This document shows, in pieces, positions 1 through 6,001 of a DNA stretch of 9,395 nt; position 1 is the first letter of the stretch, and each line of letters begins with the position of its first letter. The notes beneath the pieces were generated by a model, which searched no databases, had not been told where the DNA came from, and saw only the letters and a program-made list of their open reading frames with translations. A program made the position numbers and the translations under genes. Origin of the DNA: Sulfurimonas sp. GTDB lineage: Bacteria > Campylobacterota > Campylobacteria > Campylobacterales > Sulfurimonadaceae. The stretch is from contig JAMOMX010000306.1 of NCBI GenBank assembly GCA_027066935.1, positions 1 to 9,395 on the forward strand, given 5' to 3'.

Positions 1-27
1 CCAAACAATAATAAAACTTTTTCTTGC

Positions 28-33
28 TAATAT
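28..33 (+). promoter_or_regulatory. Possible extended -10 element upstream of the small exported-protein gene
   Basis: TAATAT is preceded by TG at 25-26 with one base between, which matches an extended -10 pattern. It lies 26 nt before the ATG at 60. No good -35 box is visible at the expected distance (5-10 reads acaata). In such AT-rich DNA a match of this quality can arise by chance, so this is only a candidate. Confidence 0.3.
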
Positions 34-43
34 TCATCATAAT

Positions 44-50
44 AAAGGAG
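44..50 (+). promoter_or_regulatory. Ribosome binding site that sets the start at 60
   Basis: AAAGGAG is followed by a 9-nt spacer and then ATG at 60. It decides between this ATG and an upstream in-frame TTG at 24, which has no Shine-Dalgarno sequence and would put 12 extra residues in front of an otherwise typical signal peptide. Confidence 0.8.
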
Positions 51-59
51 ATCACAAAA

Positions 60-356
60 ATGAAAAAAATATTATTAGCTGCAATAGCAGTAGGATGCAT
101 TAGTACAAATTTAATGGCAGGATGGGTAGGGACTATTGACAGTGTTTCTGTGTCAAGTGATGGTGGGGCATATATAACACTTACTCGAACTAGTGACAAT
201 AGAAAAATAGGCATGAGAACTTCAGATACTGCAACTTCTGATGGGCAAAAAAGTCTAATTGCTGTAGCTCTAACTGCACAAACAACTGGAAAATCAGTAG
301 TTGCATGGGCTAATGGAACAGGCTGGACAACCCTTAAGATGATACAAACACCATAG
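60..356 (+). CDS. Small exported protein of unknown function (98 aa)
   Basis: I do not recognise a named family. The first 20 residues form a classic Sec signal peptide: MKK, then a hydrophobic core, then a likely signal peptidase I site after LMA (residues 18-20, mature protein starting GW). Cys13 lies in the core but has a poor lipobox (AVGC), so a lipoprotein is less likely. The mature part, about 78 residues, has no cysteine. It is rich in Ser, Thr and Gly with alternating hydrophobic residues (for example AYITLTR around 37-43 and SVVAWANGTGW around 79-89), suggesting a small beta-rich periplasmic or secreted domain. It has its own strong ribosome binding site. It is convergent with the polysaccharide operon and is probably not part of it. 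The start at 60 was chosen over the TTG at 24 because of the AAAGGAG site and the signal peptide. Confidence 0.8.
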   Translation: MKKILLAAIAVGCISTNLMAGWVGTIDSVSVSSDGGAYITLTRTSDNRKIGMRTSDTATSDGQKSLIAVALTAQTTGKSVVAWANGTGWTTLKMIQTP

Positions 357-368
357 TTATGTGCTCAA

Positions 369-390
369 GTCTCAACTTCATAGTTGAGAC
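369..390. terminator. Perfect 9-bp hairpin between convergent genes, possible terminator
   Basis: GTCTCAACT (369-377) and AGTTGAGAC (382-390) pair perfectly around a 4-nt loop, TCAT. The hairpin begins 13 nt after the stop of the exported-protein gene. On the minus strand it overlaps the end of wecE, whose TGA stop (378-380) falls in the loop. Neither side has a clear U-tract, so it is not a textbook intrinsic terminator. A role as a bidirectional end-of-transcript or RNA-stabilising structure is inferred from its position and perfect pairing. Confidence 0.5.
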
Positions 391-1517
391 CTAAAGTACG
401 TATATATTGCTTTTATAACAGCTTTTATTTCTTTATCACTTAAAGCATAATGTAGTGGTAGTCTTAATAAACGTTCACTCTCAATTGTAGTATAGTTGTC
501 TTTATTATTAAATTTTCCAAATCTTAATCCTGCTGACGCACTATGAAGTGGTACATAATGAAATACAGCTAAAATATCATTTTTTTTCAAAAACTCTAAA
601 AGACTTGTTCTTTCTTGTAAGTTTGAAACTTTAATATAGAACATATGTGCATTATGTTGGCAATCAACAGGAATTATTGGTAATGTCAACAAACTCTTTC
701 TTTCTAATTCTTTTAATTCATTATAATAAATATTCCAACTAATAAGTCTATTCTTGTTTATATCATCTACTTTTTCCAATTGTCCCCATAAATATGCTGC
801 ACTTATATCATTCATTAGATAACTACTTCCAATATCTACCCATGAATATTTATCTACCATACCTCTAAAAAATTGACTTCTATTCGTTCCTTTTTCTCTT
901 ATTATTTCGGCTCGTTCTATAAATCTTTCATCATTTACAATAAGAAGTCCACCTTCTCCTGCACTAGTATAATTTTTAGTCTCATGAAAACTAAAGGTAC
1001 CAAAATGCCCTATAGTCCCAAGTGCTTTACCTTTATAACTACTCATCATTCCTTGGGCAGCATCCTCAACTACATATAGATTATGACGATTTGCAATATC
1101 CATAATTGTATCCATTTCACATGCAACACCAGCATAATGCACTGGTACTATAACTTTTGTTTTTTTTGTTATCGCTGCTTCTATTAAAGTCTCATCTATA
1201 TTCATGGTATCAGGTCGGATATCAATAAATACTAATTTTGCACCTCTAAGGACAAAAGCATTCGCTGTTGAAACAAAAGTATATGAAGGTATAATAACTT
1301 CATCACCTTCCTTTATATTGAGTAAGATAGCAGCAATTTCAAGTGCATGTGTACAAGAAGTTGTTAATAGAGCTTTCTTACATTCTAACCTTTCCTCAAA
1401 CCATTGATGACATCGGTTTCCAAATTCTCCATCTCCAGATATTTTATTGCTATGCATAGATTCTAAAACATATTGTTCTTCATTACCTGTAAATGGTGGT
1501 TTATTAAATAAAATCAT
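378..1517 (-). CDS. wecE: dTDP-4-amino-4,6-dideoxygalactose transaminase (WecE/RffA type)
   Basis: This is a PLP-dependent DegT/DnrJ/EryC1/StrS-family aminotransferase. WecE/RffA transfers an amino group from glutamate to dTDP-4-keto-6-deoxyglucose, giving dTDP-Fuc4N in the cytoplasm. The 379-residue length is normal for the family. Visible hallmarks are GDEVIIPSYTFVSTANA (71-87), RPDTMNIDETLIEAAIT (101-117), VPVHYAGVACEMDTIM (124-139), the PLP-contacting EDAAQG (151-156) and SFHETKN with the Schiff-base lysine at K181. Several of these blocks match enterobacterial WecE as I remember it almost residue for residue, which supports the substrate call above the generic family level. The ATG overlaps the stop of the upstream ArnE-like gene (TAATG at 1515-1519), with AGGAG at 1524-1528 and a 6-nt spacer. 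It is the last gene of the operon. The dTDP-sugar supply genes (rmlA, rmlB) are not in the window. Confidence 0.93.
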   Translation of the reverse strand: MILFNKPPFTGNEEQYVLESMHSNKISGDGEFGNRCHQWFEERLECKKALLTTSCTHALEIAAILLNIKEGDEVIIPSYTFVSTANAFVLRGAKLVFIDIRPDTMNIDETLIEAAITKKTKVIVPVHYAGVACEMDTIMDIANRHNLYVVEDAAQGMMSSYKGKALGTIGHFGTFSFHETKNYTSAGEGGLLIVNDERFIERAEIIREKGTNRSQFFRGMVDKYSWVDIGSSYLMNDISAAYLWGQLEKVDDINKNRLISWNIYYNELKELERKSLLTLPIIPVDCQHNAHMFYIKVSNLQERTSLLEFLKKNDILAVFHYVPLHSASAGLRFGKFNNKDNYTTIESERLLRLPLHYALSDKEIKAVIKAIYTYFRSQL

Positions 1518-1897
1518 TATATACTCCTACTTGTTATTATTATACCTGTAATTATAAAAATCAATCCAATTATTTTTTGCCATGTAACTGGTTCATTAAA
1601 AAAAAACGCCGAAAATATAAAAATAAATATAAAACCTAATGTAGTAAATGGATATGCATAACTAATATCAAACTTTGTCATAGCAATCATCCATGACAAG
1701 CCGGATAAAAGTGTTAATGTTAAAGAGATTAATATATATGGATTCAATAACATTGTGAATGCAAAAATAAATTTTTCATATATAGTTGTATAAGTATCAA
1801 GTGAAAAAGACGACATTTTCCATTTAATAATTAACTGACTAGATACGGCAAAAGCTATTGTTAAAAATATATAAATATGATTTAAAAAGAATTGCAT
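1517..1897 (-). CDS. ArnE/ArnF-like SMR-family membrane protein, candidate polyprenyl-phosphate-sugar flippase subunit
   Basis: This is a 126-residue, very hydrophobic protein with about four membrane segments (near 6-25, 53-74, 77-99 and 105-123), the size and topology of the small multidrug resistance/EamA-like fold. The C-terminal half has the pattern of ArnE: AYP (81-83), then a hydrophobic segment, then FNEPVTW (100-106) and IIGLIFIITGIII (109-121). Near the N-terminus, AVSSQLIIKW (17-26) fits the first ArnE helix. ArnE and ArnF are thought to move undecaprenyl-phosphate-Ara4N across the inner membrane. Here a polyprenyl-phosphate glycosyltransferase lies two genes upstream, so flipping its product is the likely job. 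This is inferred from family and context; a generic EamA/SMR transporter remains possible. It overlaps both neighbours in TAATG junctions (1895-1899 and 1515-1519), suggesting coupled translation. Nine Ts encode Phe98-Phe100. Confidence 0.8.
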   Translation of the reverse strand: MQFFLNHIYIFLTIAFAVSSQLIIKWKMSSFSLDTYTTIYEKFIFAFTMLLNPYILISLTLTLLSGLSWMIAMTKFDISYAYPFTTLGFIFIFIFSAFFFNEPVTWQKIIGLIFIITGIIITSRSI

Positions 1898-2784
1898 TAA
1901 TAGAACCTACTTCTAAAATTAATTCTTATTCTTCCTTTCTTGGTTTCTAATTTTATCAATCTTATTAAGCCTTTTTTACATACTATAGACGGTACTTCAT
2001 TTTCCATAAAAATCACTTTTCCTATATGTCTTGTTCTCTCTTTAATAATAATATCATCTATTACCTCTACACTAATGAAAGATATTACATCATTATTTAA
2101 ATATGACTTTGCATTATCATATGGATAACCTACTGCATCAACAAATCTTTTAATTTTTTCAGCATGCCAGTTTTCCCAGTCAATAAAATAATCTTTTTCA
2201 TCAAGCCACATACTATATGTTGCACTATTTTCATCTTGTTTTTTAGCATGTAGAATTTTATTTTGTGAAATTATAGTATATATATTTTTCATTAAAGTAT
2301 AGTAAAGTGGTTTAACCTTACTTATTGCTTCATTAATTGTTATTGGATATTCGATACCTATACTTTCTTGTAGAATAATATTACCTTTATCATAGTCTTT
2401 ATCAGCAAATAAAGCAGTAACTCCTATAAGTTTTTCTCCAACTATAAGACTATTGACTAATGGAGCAAAACCTCTATATTTTGGCAATATAGAATCATGA
2501 AAAACTATTAATTTTTTATCATTTTTAATTATCCATCGCCAACCTATAGCAAATTTATAACCTTGAAATGAAGTTTCTTCATTCGAAAAGTTATCAGTTT
2601 TATTAAAAAATAGAATATTATTATTTTCACACAATACTTTTATTTCAATAAAATAATCTTTTTGAACATTACTATCTTTACTACTTATCACATATTTTAT
2701 ATTATTGCTATTGAAATCTTTAATGAAATTTTTTAGAAGATAAAAGCCTTTTTCGTTCATTAAATAAAAAGATACTTTCTTCAT
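1897..2784 (-). CDS. Sugar N-formyltransferase (methionyl-tRNA formyltransferase-like fold)
   Basis: This is a 295-residue protein of the formyl_trans family. These enzymes move a formyl group from N10-formyltetrahydrofolate to an amino group, and the sugar branch (ArnA N-terminal domain, VioF, WlaRD) acts on 4- or 3-amino nucleotide sugars. The core motif FHDSILPKYRGFAPL (95-109) carries His96. GVTALFADKDYDKG (121-134) carries the expected acidic residue, Asp132. RFVDAVGYPYDNAKSYL (213-229) resembles the C-terminal region of nucleotide-sugar formyltransferases. The usual Asn two residues before the His (NxH) is replaced by Val94, which is unusual for the superfamily. Because wecE is in the same operon, dTDP-Fuc4N is the best substrate guess, giving dTDP-Fuc4N-formyl; this is inference. 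The ATG overlaps the GT2 stop (ATGA, 2781-2784), with AAGGA at 2791-2795 and a 6-nt spacer. A tRNA-Met formyltransferase is unlikely given the sequence pattern and context. Confidence 0.85.
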   Translation of the reverse strand: MKKVSFYLMNEKGFYLLKNFIKDFNSNNIKYVISSKDSNVQKDYFIEIKVLCENNNILFFNKTDNFSNEETSFQGYKFAIGWRWIIKNDKKLIVFHDSILPKYRGFAPLVNSLIVGEKLIGVTALFADKDYDKGNIILQESIGIEYPITINEAISKVKPLYYTLMKNIYTIISQNKILHAKKQDENSATYSMWLDEKDYFIDWENWHAEKIKRFVDAVGYPYDNAKSYLNNDVISFISVEVIDDIIIKERTRHIGKVIFMENEVPSIVCKKGLIRLIKLETKKGRIRINFRSRFY

Positions 2785-3704
2785 ATAATATCCTTAATAA
2801 TATAAGTTGGTCTATCTTTTACTTGATTAAACGTTCTACCCACATAAATACCAACAAGTCCCAATACCATAATAATTAAGCCACCTAAAAACCACAATGA
2901 CAACATTGTACTTGCCCATCCTGGAACGATATAGTTTGTAAGTGTTGCTTTTATTAATATAGATAACGAAATAAAAAATGATAAAATTGAAATTATAAAC
3001 CCTAGCTTGATAGCTAATTTTAATGGTTTATCTGAAAATGACAACATAATATCTACGGATAAAGAAATTAAACTAGATAAAGAATATGATGACTCACCAA
3101 CATCTCTTGCAGCATGCTCAACTTTAAATGCGGTGCAATTAAAGCCAACCCACCTTATCATTACTGGAAAATACTTTAGTTTATCTTTCATAGATAAAAC
3201 TGCTTCAATAGATTGTTTACTATAGATACCAAAATTAGCTATAGAAGGATCCTGTTTCGTATCAGTGAGATAACTCAAAAGTTTATAAAATAATTTGGAA
3301 CCGAGCTGTTTAAAAAAAGTATCTTTTCTATCTTCTCTTTTAGCAAAAACTACATCATAACCCTCTTTTGTCTTATTGTATAACTTAATAATTTCTTCTG
3401 GTTGATCTTGTAAATCACAATCCATAACGACTATCCAATCACCTTTAGCGTGAGCAAGTCCAGCAGAAATTGCATAGTGTTGTCCAAAGTTTCGAGAAAG
3501 ATTGATTCCTTTCACTCTTTTATCTTTTTGAGACAAGTTAATAATTGTTTCCCATGGATTATCTGGACTAGCATCATTAACCATTATAATTTCAAAAACT
3601 TCTGTAATAGTAGTTAAAGTTGTGTTTAACCTATTATATAGTTTTTCTAAGCTTTCAGCGCATCCATATACTGGTATTACAACTGATATACTTGTTTTAC
3701 TCAT
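2781..3704 (-). CDS. GtrB/ArnC/DPM-like polyprenyl-phosphate glycosyltransferase (GT2)
   Basis: This 307-residue family 2 glycosyltransferase has two C-terminal membrane helices, the architecture of GtrB, ArnC and dolichol-phosphate-mannose synthases. These enzymes transfer a sugar from a nucleotide donor to undecaprenyl phosphate on the cytoplasmic face. From the N-terminus it has SVVIPVYG (near 7-14), VNDASPDN (42-49), NLSRNFGQHYAISAGL (68-83), the metal-binding MDCDLQDQPEE (94-104), RDVGESSYSL (200-209), helices near 230-252 and 265-288, and the C-terminal YVGRTFNQVKDRPTYII (287-303). It sits between a GT-C-like membrane protein and a formyltransferase, which suggests an N-formylated amino sugar as the donor; this is inferred. 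The start is ATG 3704 with GAGGA at 3714-3718. An upstream in-frame TTG at 3713 would directly abut that ribosome binding site and is rejected. A 59-nt gap separates it from the gene before it. Confidence 0.9.
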   Translation of the reverse strand: MSKTSISVVIPVYGCAESLEKLYNRLNTTLTTITEVFEIIMVNDASPDNPWETIINLSQKDKRVKGINLSRNFGQHYAISAGLAHAKGDWIVVMDCDLQDQPEEIIKLYNKTKEGYDVVFAKREDRKDTFFKQLGSKLFYKLLSYLTDTKQDPSIANFGIYSKQSIEAVLSMKDKLKYFPVMIRWVGFNCTAFKVEHAARDVGESSYSLSSLISLSVDIMLSFSDKPLKLAIKLGFIISILSFFISLSILIKATLTNYIVPGWASTMLSLWFLGGLIIMVLGLVGIYVGRTFNQVKDRPTYIIKDII

Positions 3705-3713
3705 TTTATTCAA

Positions 3714-3718
3714 TCCTC
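3714..3718 (-). promoter_or_regulatory. Ribosome binding site that sets the GT2 start at 3704
   Basis: On the minus strand GAGGA is followed by 9 nt and then ATG at 3704. The alternative in-frame TTG at 3713 begins immediately after this site, with no spacer, so the shorter 307-residue product is preferred. Confidence 0.75.
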
Positions 3719-3763
3719 ACTTTATTTGAATCAACAATTTAAATAACATCACTAAGTCTATAT

Positions 3764-5146
3764 TCACTTTTCATATTTTTTTGAAAAGACATTGAGATGG
3801 TTCCTTTTTAAAAAATCGACTTTATCGTCTGAAAAATAAGAACCTCTAATATATTTTGGAATAGTATCTTCTCTATTTTTTGAATAGTCTTGTAGCGCTT
3901 TTTCTGACTTTATATTTGAATTAATCAAATATTTTGAAAAATGAAATGCACTAAAAATATAGTAAATATTCATTATTACAATTATTAGTATGATTATAAT
4001 AAATATTTTTTTTTGTAAATTTGAAAATATTTTTTTATTACTTATAAGCAATAATGACCAAAACATTGAAATAATACCAACTTCATATATCTTAGTGTAC
4101 CTAGGTGACACTACTGCCCATTGTATTGCACTGCTGTCTGGATAAAACCTATACATAACAACTGCCGTTATAAAGGTCAGTGTTCCTATCATAAAAGATA
4201 ATGGCACCAATGTGACTTTATATATTTTATTTTTAACATAATAAATAATAGTAAGTAGATATAAAAAAGTAACTAGGTACGCAATAGTTAATATTGTATA
4301 TTCATTTAAATCAATTTCTTTTAAAGACTCTACCTTTAATAATCCACTCAATAAAGCAATAGCATATGAATTACAAGCTCCTAAAATATTAAAAGTTTCT
4401 AGGTTAAATAATAACTTATTTGAGAAGTCTTCTTGAACTTCTATTAAAAAAAAGAAAAGTTTAAAAGTAGTGAAACTCATAGTCAACACTAGAATATAAC
4501 TTATTATTTTATTATATTGTTTATCAATTAGTGAAATTAATAATAAAATAGAAAAAAGTGATGCTATATAAATAATCGCTGTATCTTTAACCATTATTAA
4601 TAAAAAAGTAATTAATATATACACAATTAAATAATCACTGATATTAAAATTTTTATATAGTTTATCAATATAAAAAAATAAAACTAAAAGTATAAACAAC
4701 CAAATATTAGATAGTGTGACCAATGGCCAACCATATTCATTAAAACTCTTTAGACTCAAAAATGTACTTATTACTAAAAGAATGATTAGCGTTTTTATAA
4801 CTGACATTTGAGTACTTTTATTTAATAGGTACGTAAAAAATGAAATAAATAAAATTTTTCCAATAATACCAACATAAAAATACATATTAATTGTTAAATC
4901 AAAATATTTTTTACTCCAGATAAATAGAATTGCTGTCAACGGCTGTGGATGATGATCGTTCCAAAGTAGAGATAAATCAAATGTATTCTTTACAATAGGA
5001 TATATATATAAATCAATAAATCGCCACTGATCAGCCCTTATAATTGAAGTATGCACTAGAAGACCAAAATATAAAGCTATAAAAGAAAAGACAATGAGCA
5101 TCGAGATTATTAAAAATGTTTTTTTTTCAATCTTACTGAAAGTCAT
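3764..5146 (-). CDS. Polytopic membrane protein, candidate GT-C-type periplasmic glycosyltransferase (GtrC/ArnT-like role)
   Basis: This 460-residue protein has about ten to twelve hydrophobic segments, the first near 11-31 and the last near 380-400, followed by a soluble tail of about 55 residues. The loop after the first helix contains IIRADQWRF (35-43) and then LWNDHHPQPL (61-70). An acidic residue in this first external loop is the usual catalytic position in GT-C enzymes, which use polyprenyl-phosphate sugars in the periplasm; Asp39 is the best candidate. A later loop has SPRYTKIYE (347-355). I cannot assign it to a named family with certainty. The GT-C idea rests on topology, the loop Asp and the next gene being a GtrB/ArnC-like enzyme. 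A Wzy-type polymerase is the main alternative. Its start overlaps the WcbI-family gene by 14 nt. DNA here is very AT-rich, with two A9 tracts in the coding strand (5119-5127 and 4006-4014). Confidence 0.65.
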   Translation of the reverse strand: MTFSKIEKKTFLIISMLIVFSFIALYFGLLVHTSIIRADQWRFIDLYIYPIVKNTFDLSLLWNDHHPQPLTAILFIWSKKYFDLTINMYFYVGIIGKILFISFFTYLLNKSTQMSVIKTLIILLVISTFLSLKSFNEYGWPLVTLSNIWLFILLVLFFYIDKLYKNFNISDYLIVYILITFLLIMVKDTAIIYIASLFSILLLISLIDKQYNKIISYILVLTMSFTTFKLFFFLIEVQEDFSNKLLFNLETFNILGACNSYAIALLSGLLKVESLKEIDLNEYTILTIAYLVTFLYLLTIIYYVKNKIYKVTLVPLSFMIGTLTFITAVVMYRFYPDSSAIQWAVVSPRYTKIYEVGIISMFWSLLLISNKKIFSNLQKKIFIIIILIIVIMNIYYIFSAFHFSKYLINSNIKSEKALQDYSKNREDTIPKYIRGSYFSDDKVDFLKRNHLNVFSKKYEK

Positions 5147-5999
5147 TATACAATTCCAAATTAAATTTTAAAATTTCTTCATTATCTTTATAAGACTTAA
5201 AATAATTTTCAATCATTTCTTTCAAACTTAAATCAACTGCATCAATTTTTATAGATTTTTTGTATGGTAAATTTAAAAATGACGCGATTGATTTATAGAG
5301 ATATAAATTACTTCTTCCCAATAACTCGGGAGGAAATAGTAATTTTTCATCTTTAGACAAAGGATCAATTGACAATTGATATAAAATTCTATTAACAAGT
5401 TCACATAACACATCATTTATTGGATGATTCATACTAAAAAATAATTTATTTCCTTGTTGTAAATTTTGCTTGATGTAGCTAGATATAGCTATATCTAAAT
5501 TTTTCTCACGCTGTTCTAATTCATGAAATGATTTTTCAATATTATTTCGAATAAATTCATAAGTATATAAGTTGCTATCATTTAAAGTTGAGTAGACTTC
5601 ATCAATACTTCTACCATCTAGATACATTTTAATTAAATTTATATCATGATAATCAAAATATAAGGCTATTTTTTTCTTTTCCTTGTTCTTCAAATAGACA
5701 GTTTCAGGATTATAACCACTAAAATAAATTACTGGAAATGAAATTGATATAGAGCCCTTTTTTAAATACATTTTTAAGTTTTCGCTAGAGTATTCTCTAA
5801 AATATTTTGATATTGGTTGATGTAAGTATATATCACATTCTTTTATAGAATTAAATACTAATTCTTTGTCTGTGTCATTCCATAAATGTATAGCTCTTAG
5901 CTCATAGATAGCAAATATCTCTTTTAGTCTAGGTACACTATTTATAATAGTCTTTATTGCTTGACCTTGACAATTTGCTTGAATAAAAATTTTTTTCAT
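5133..5999 (-). CDS. WcbI-family polysaccharide biosynthesis protein
   Basis: This 288-residue soluble protein resembles the WcbI family, named for a Burkholderia pseudomallei capsule protein that binds CoA and is suspected to be an acyltransferase. The start is diagnostic: IFIQANCQGQAI (4-15), the NCQG motif with Cys10. It is followed by DIYLHQPIS (56-64), SFPVIYFSGYNPE (87-99), FDYHD (115-119), a segment around YLDGRSIDEVY (126-136) and MNHPIND (190-196). There is no signal peptide or membrane segment, so it should be cytoplasmic. Its exact reaction is not established for the family as far as I know. Its position next to a sulfotransferase suggests it modifies the same glycan. The 2-nt gap after the sulfotransferase gene and the 14-nt overlap with the following gene support one transcript. 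No strong Shine-Dalgarno sequence is visible before the ATG, so translation may depend on the upstream gene. Confidence 0.75.
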   Translation of the reverse strand: MKKIFIQANCQGQAIKTIINSVPRLKEIFAIYELRAIHLWNDTDKELVFNSIKECDIYLHQPISKYFREYSSENLKMYLKKGSISISFPVIYFSGYNPETVYLKNKEKKKIALYFDYHDINLIKMYLDGRSIDEVYSTLNDSNLYTYEFIRNNIEKSFHELEQREKNLDIAISSYIKQNLQQGNKLFFSMNHPINDVLCELVNRILYQLSIDPLSKDEKLLFPPELLGRSNLYLYKSIASFLNLPYKKSIKIDAVDLSLKEMIENYFKSYKDNEEILKFNLELYNDFQ

Positions 6000-6001
6000 A
6001 T

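Noticed and set aside
24..59. TTG start giving a 110-residue version of the exported protein
   Set aside because: It has no ribosome binding site and would place hydrophobic residues and a charged segment before a complete signal peptide.
873..1407. Plus-strand open frames opposite wecE (873-1079 and 1204-1407)
   Set aside because: They are antisense shadows of a strongly conserved gene and have no recognisable protein features.
1940..3225. Plus-strand open frames opposite the formyltransferase and GT2 genes (1940-2128 and 3007-3225)
   Set aside because: They are antisense shadows with low-complexity translations and no start signals.
3705..3713. TTG start giving a GT2 protein three residues longer
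   Set aside because: The TTG directly abuts GAGGA, leaving no spacer; the ATG at 3704 has a normal 9-nt spacer.
3705..3763. Possible promoter or terminator in the gap before the GT2 gene
   Set aside because: No stable hairpin or paired -35/-10 elements can be seen; AT-rich spacer is the simplest reading.
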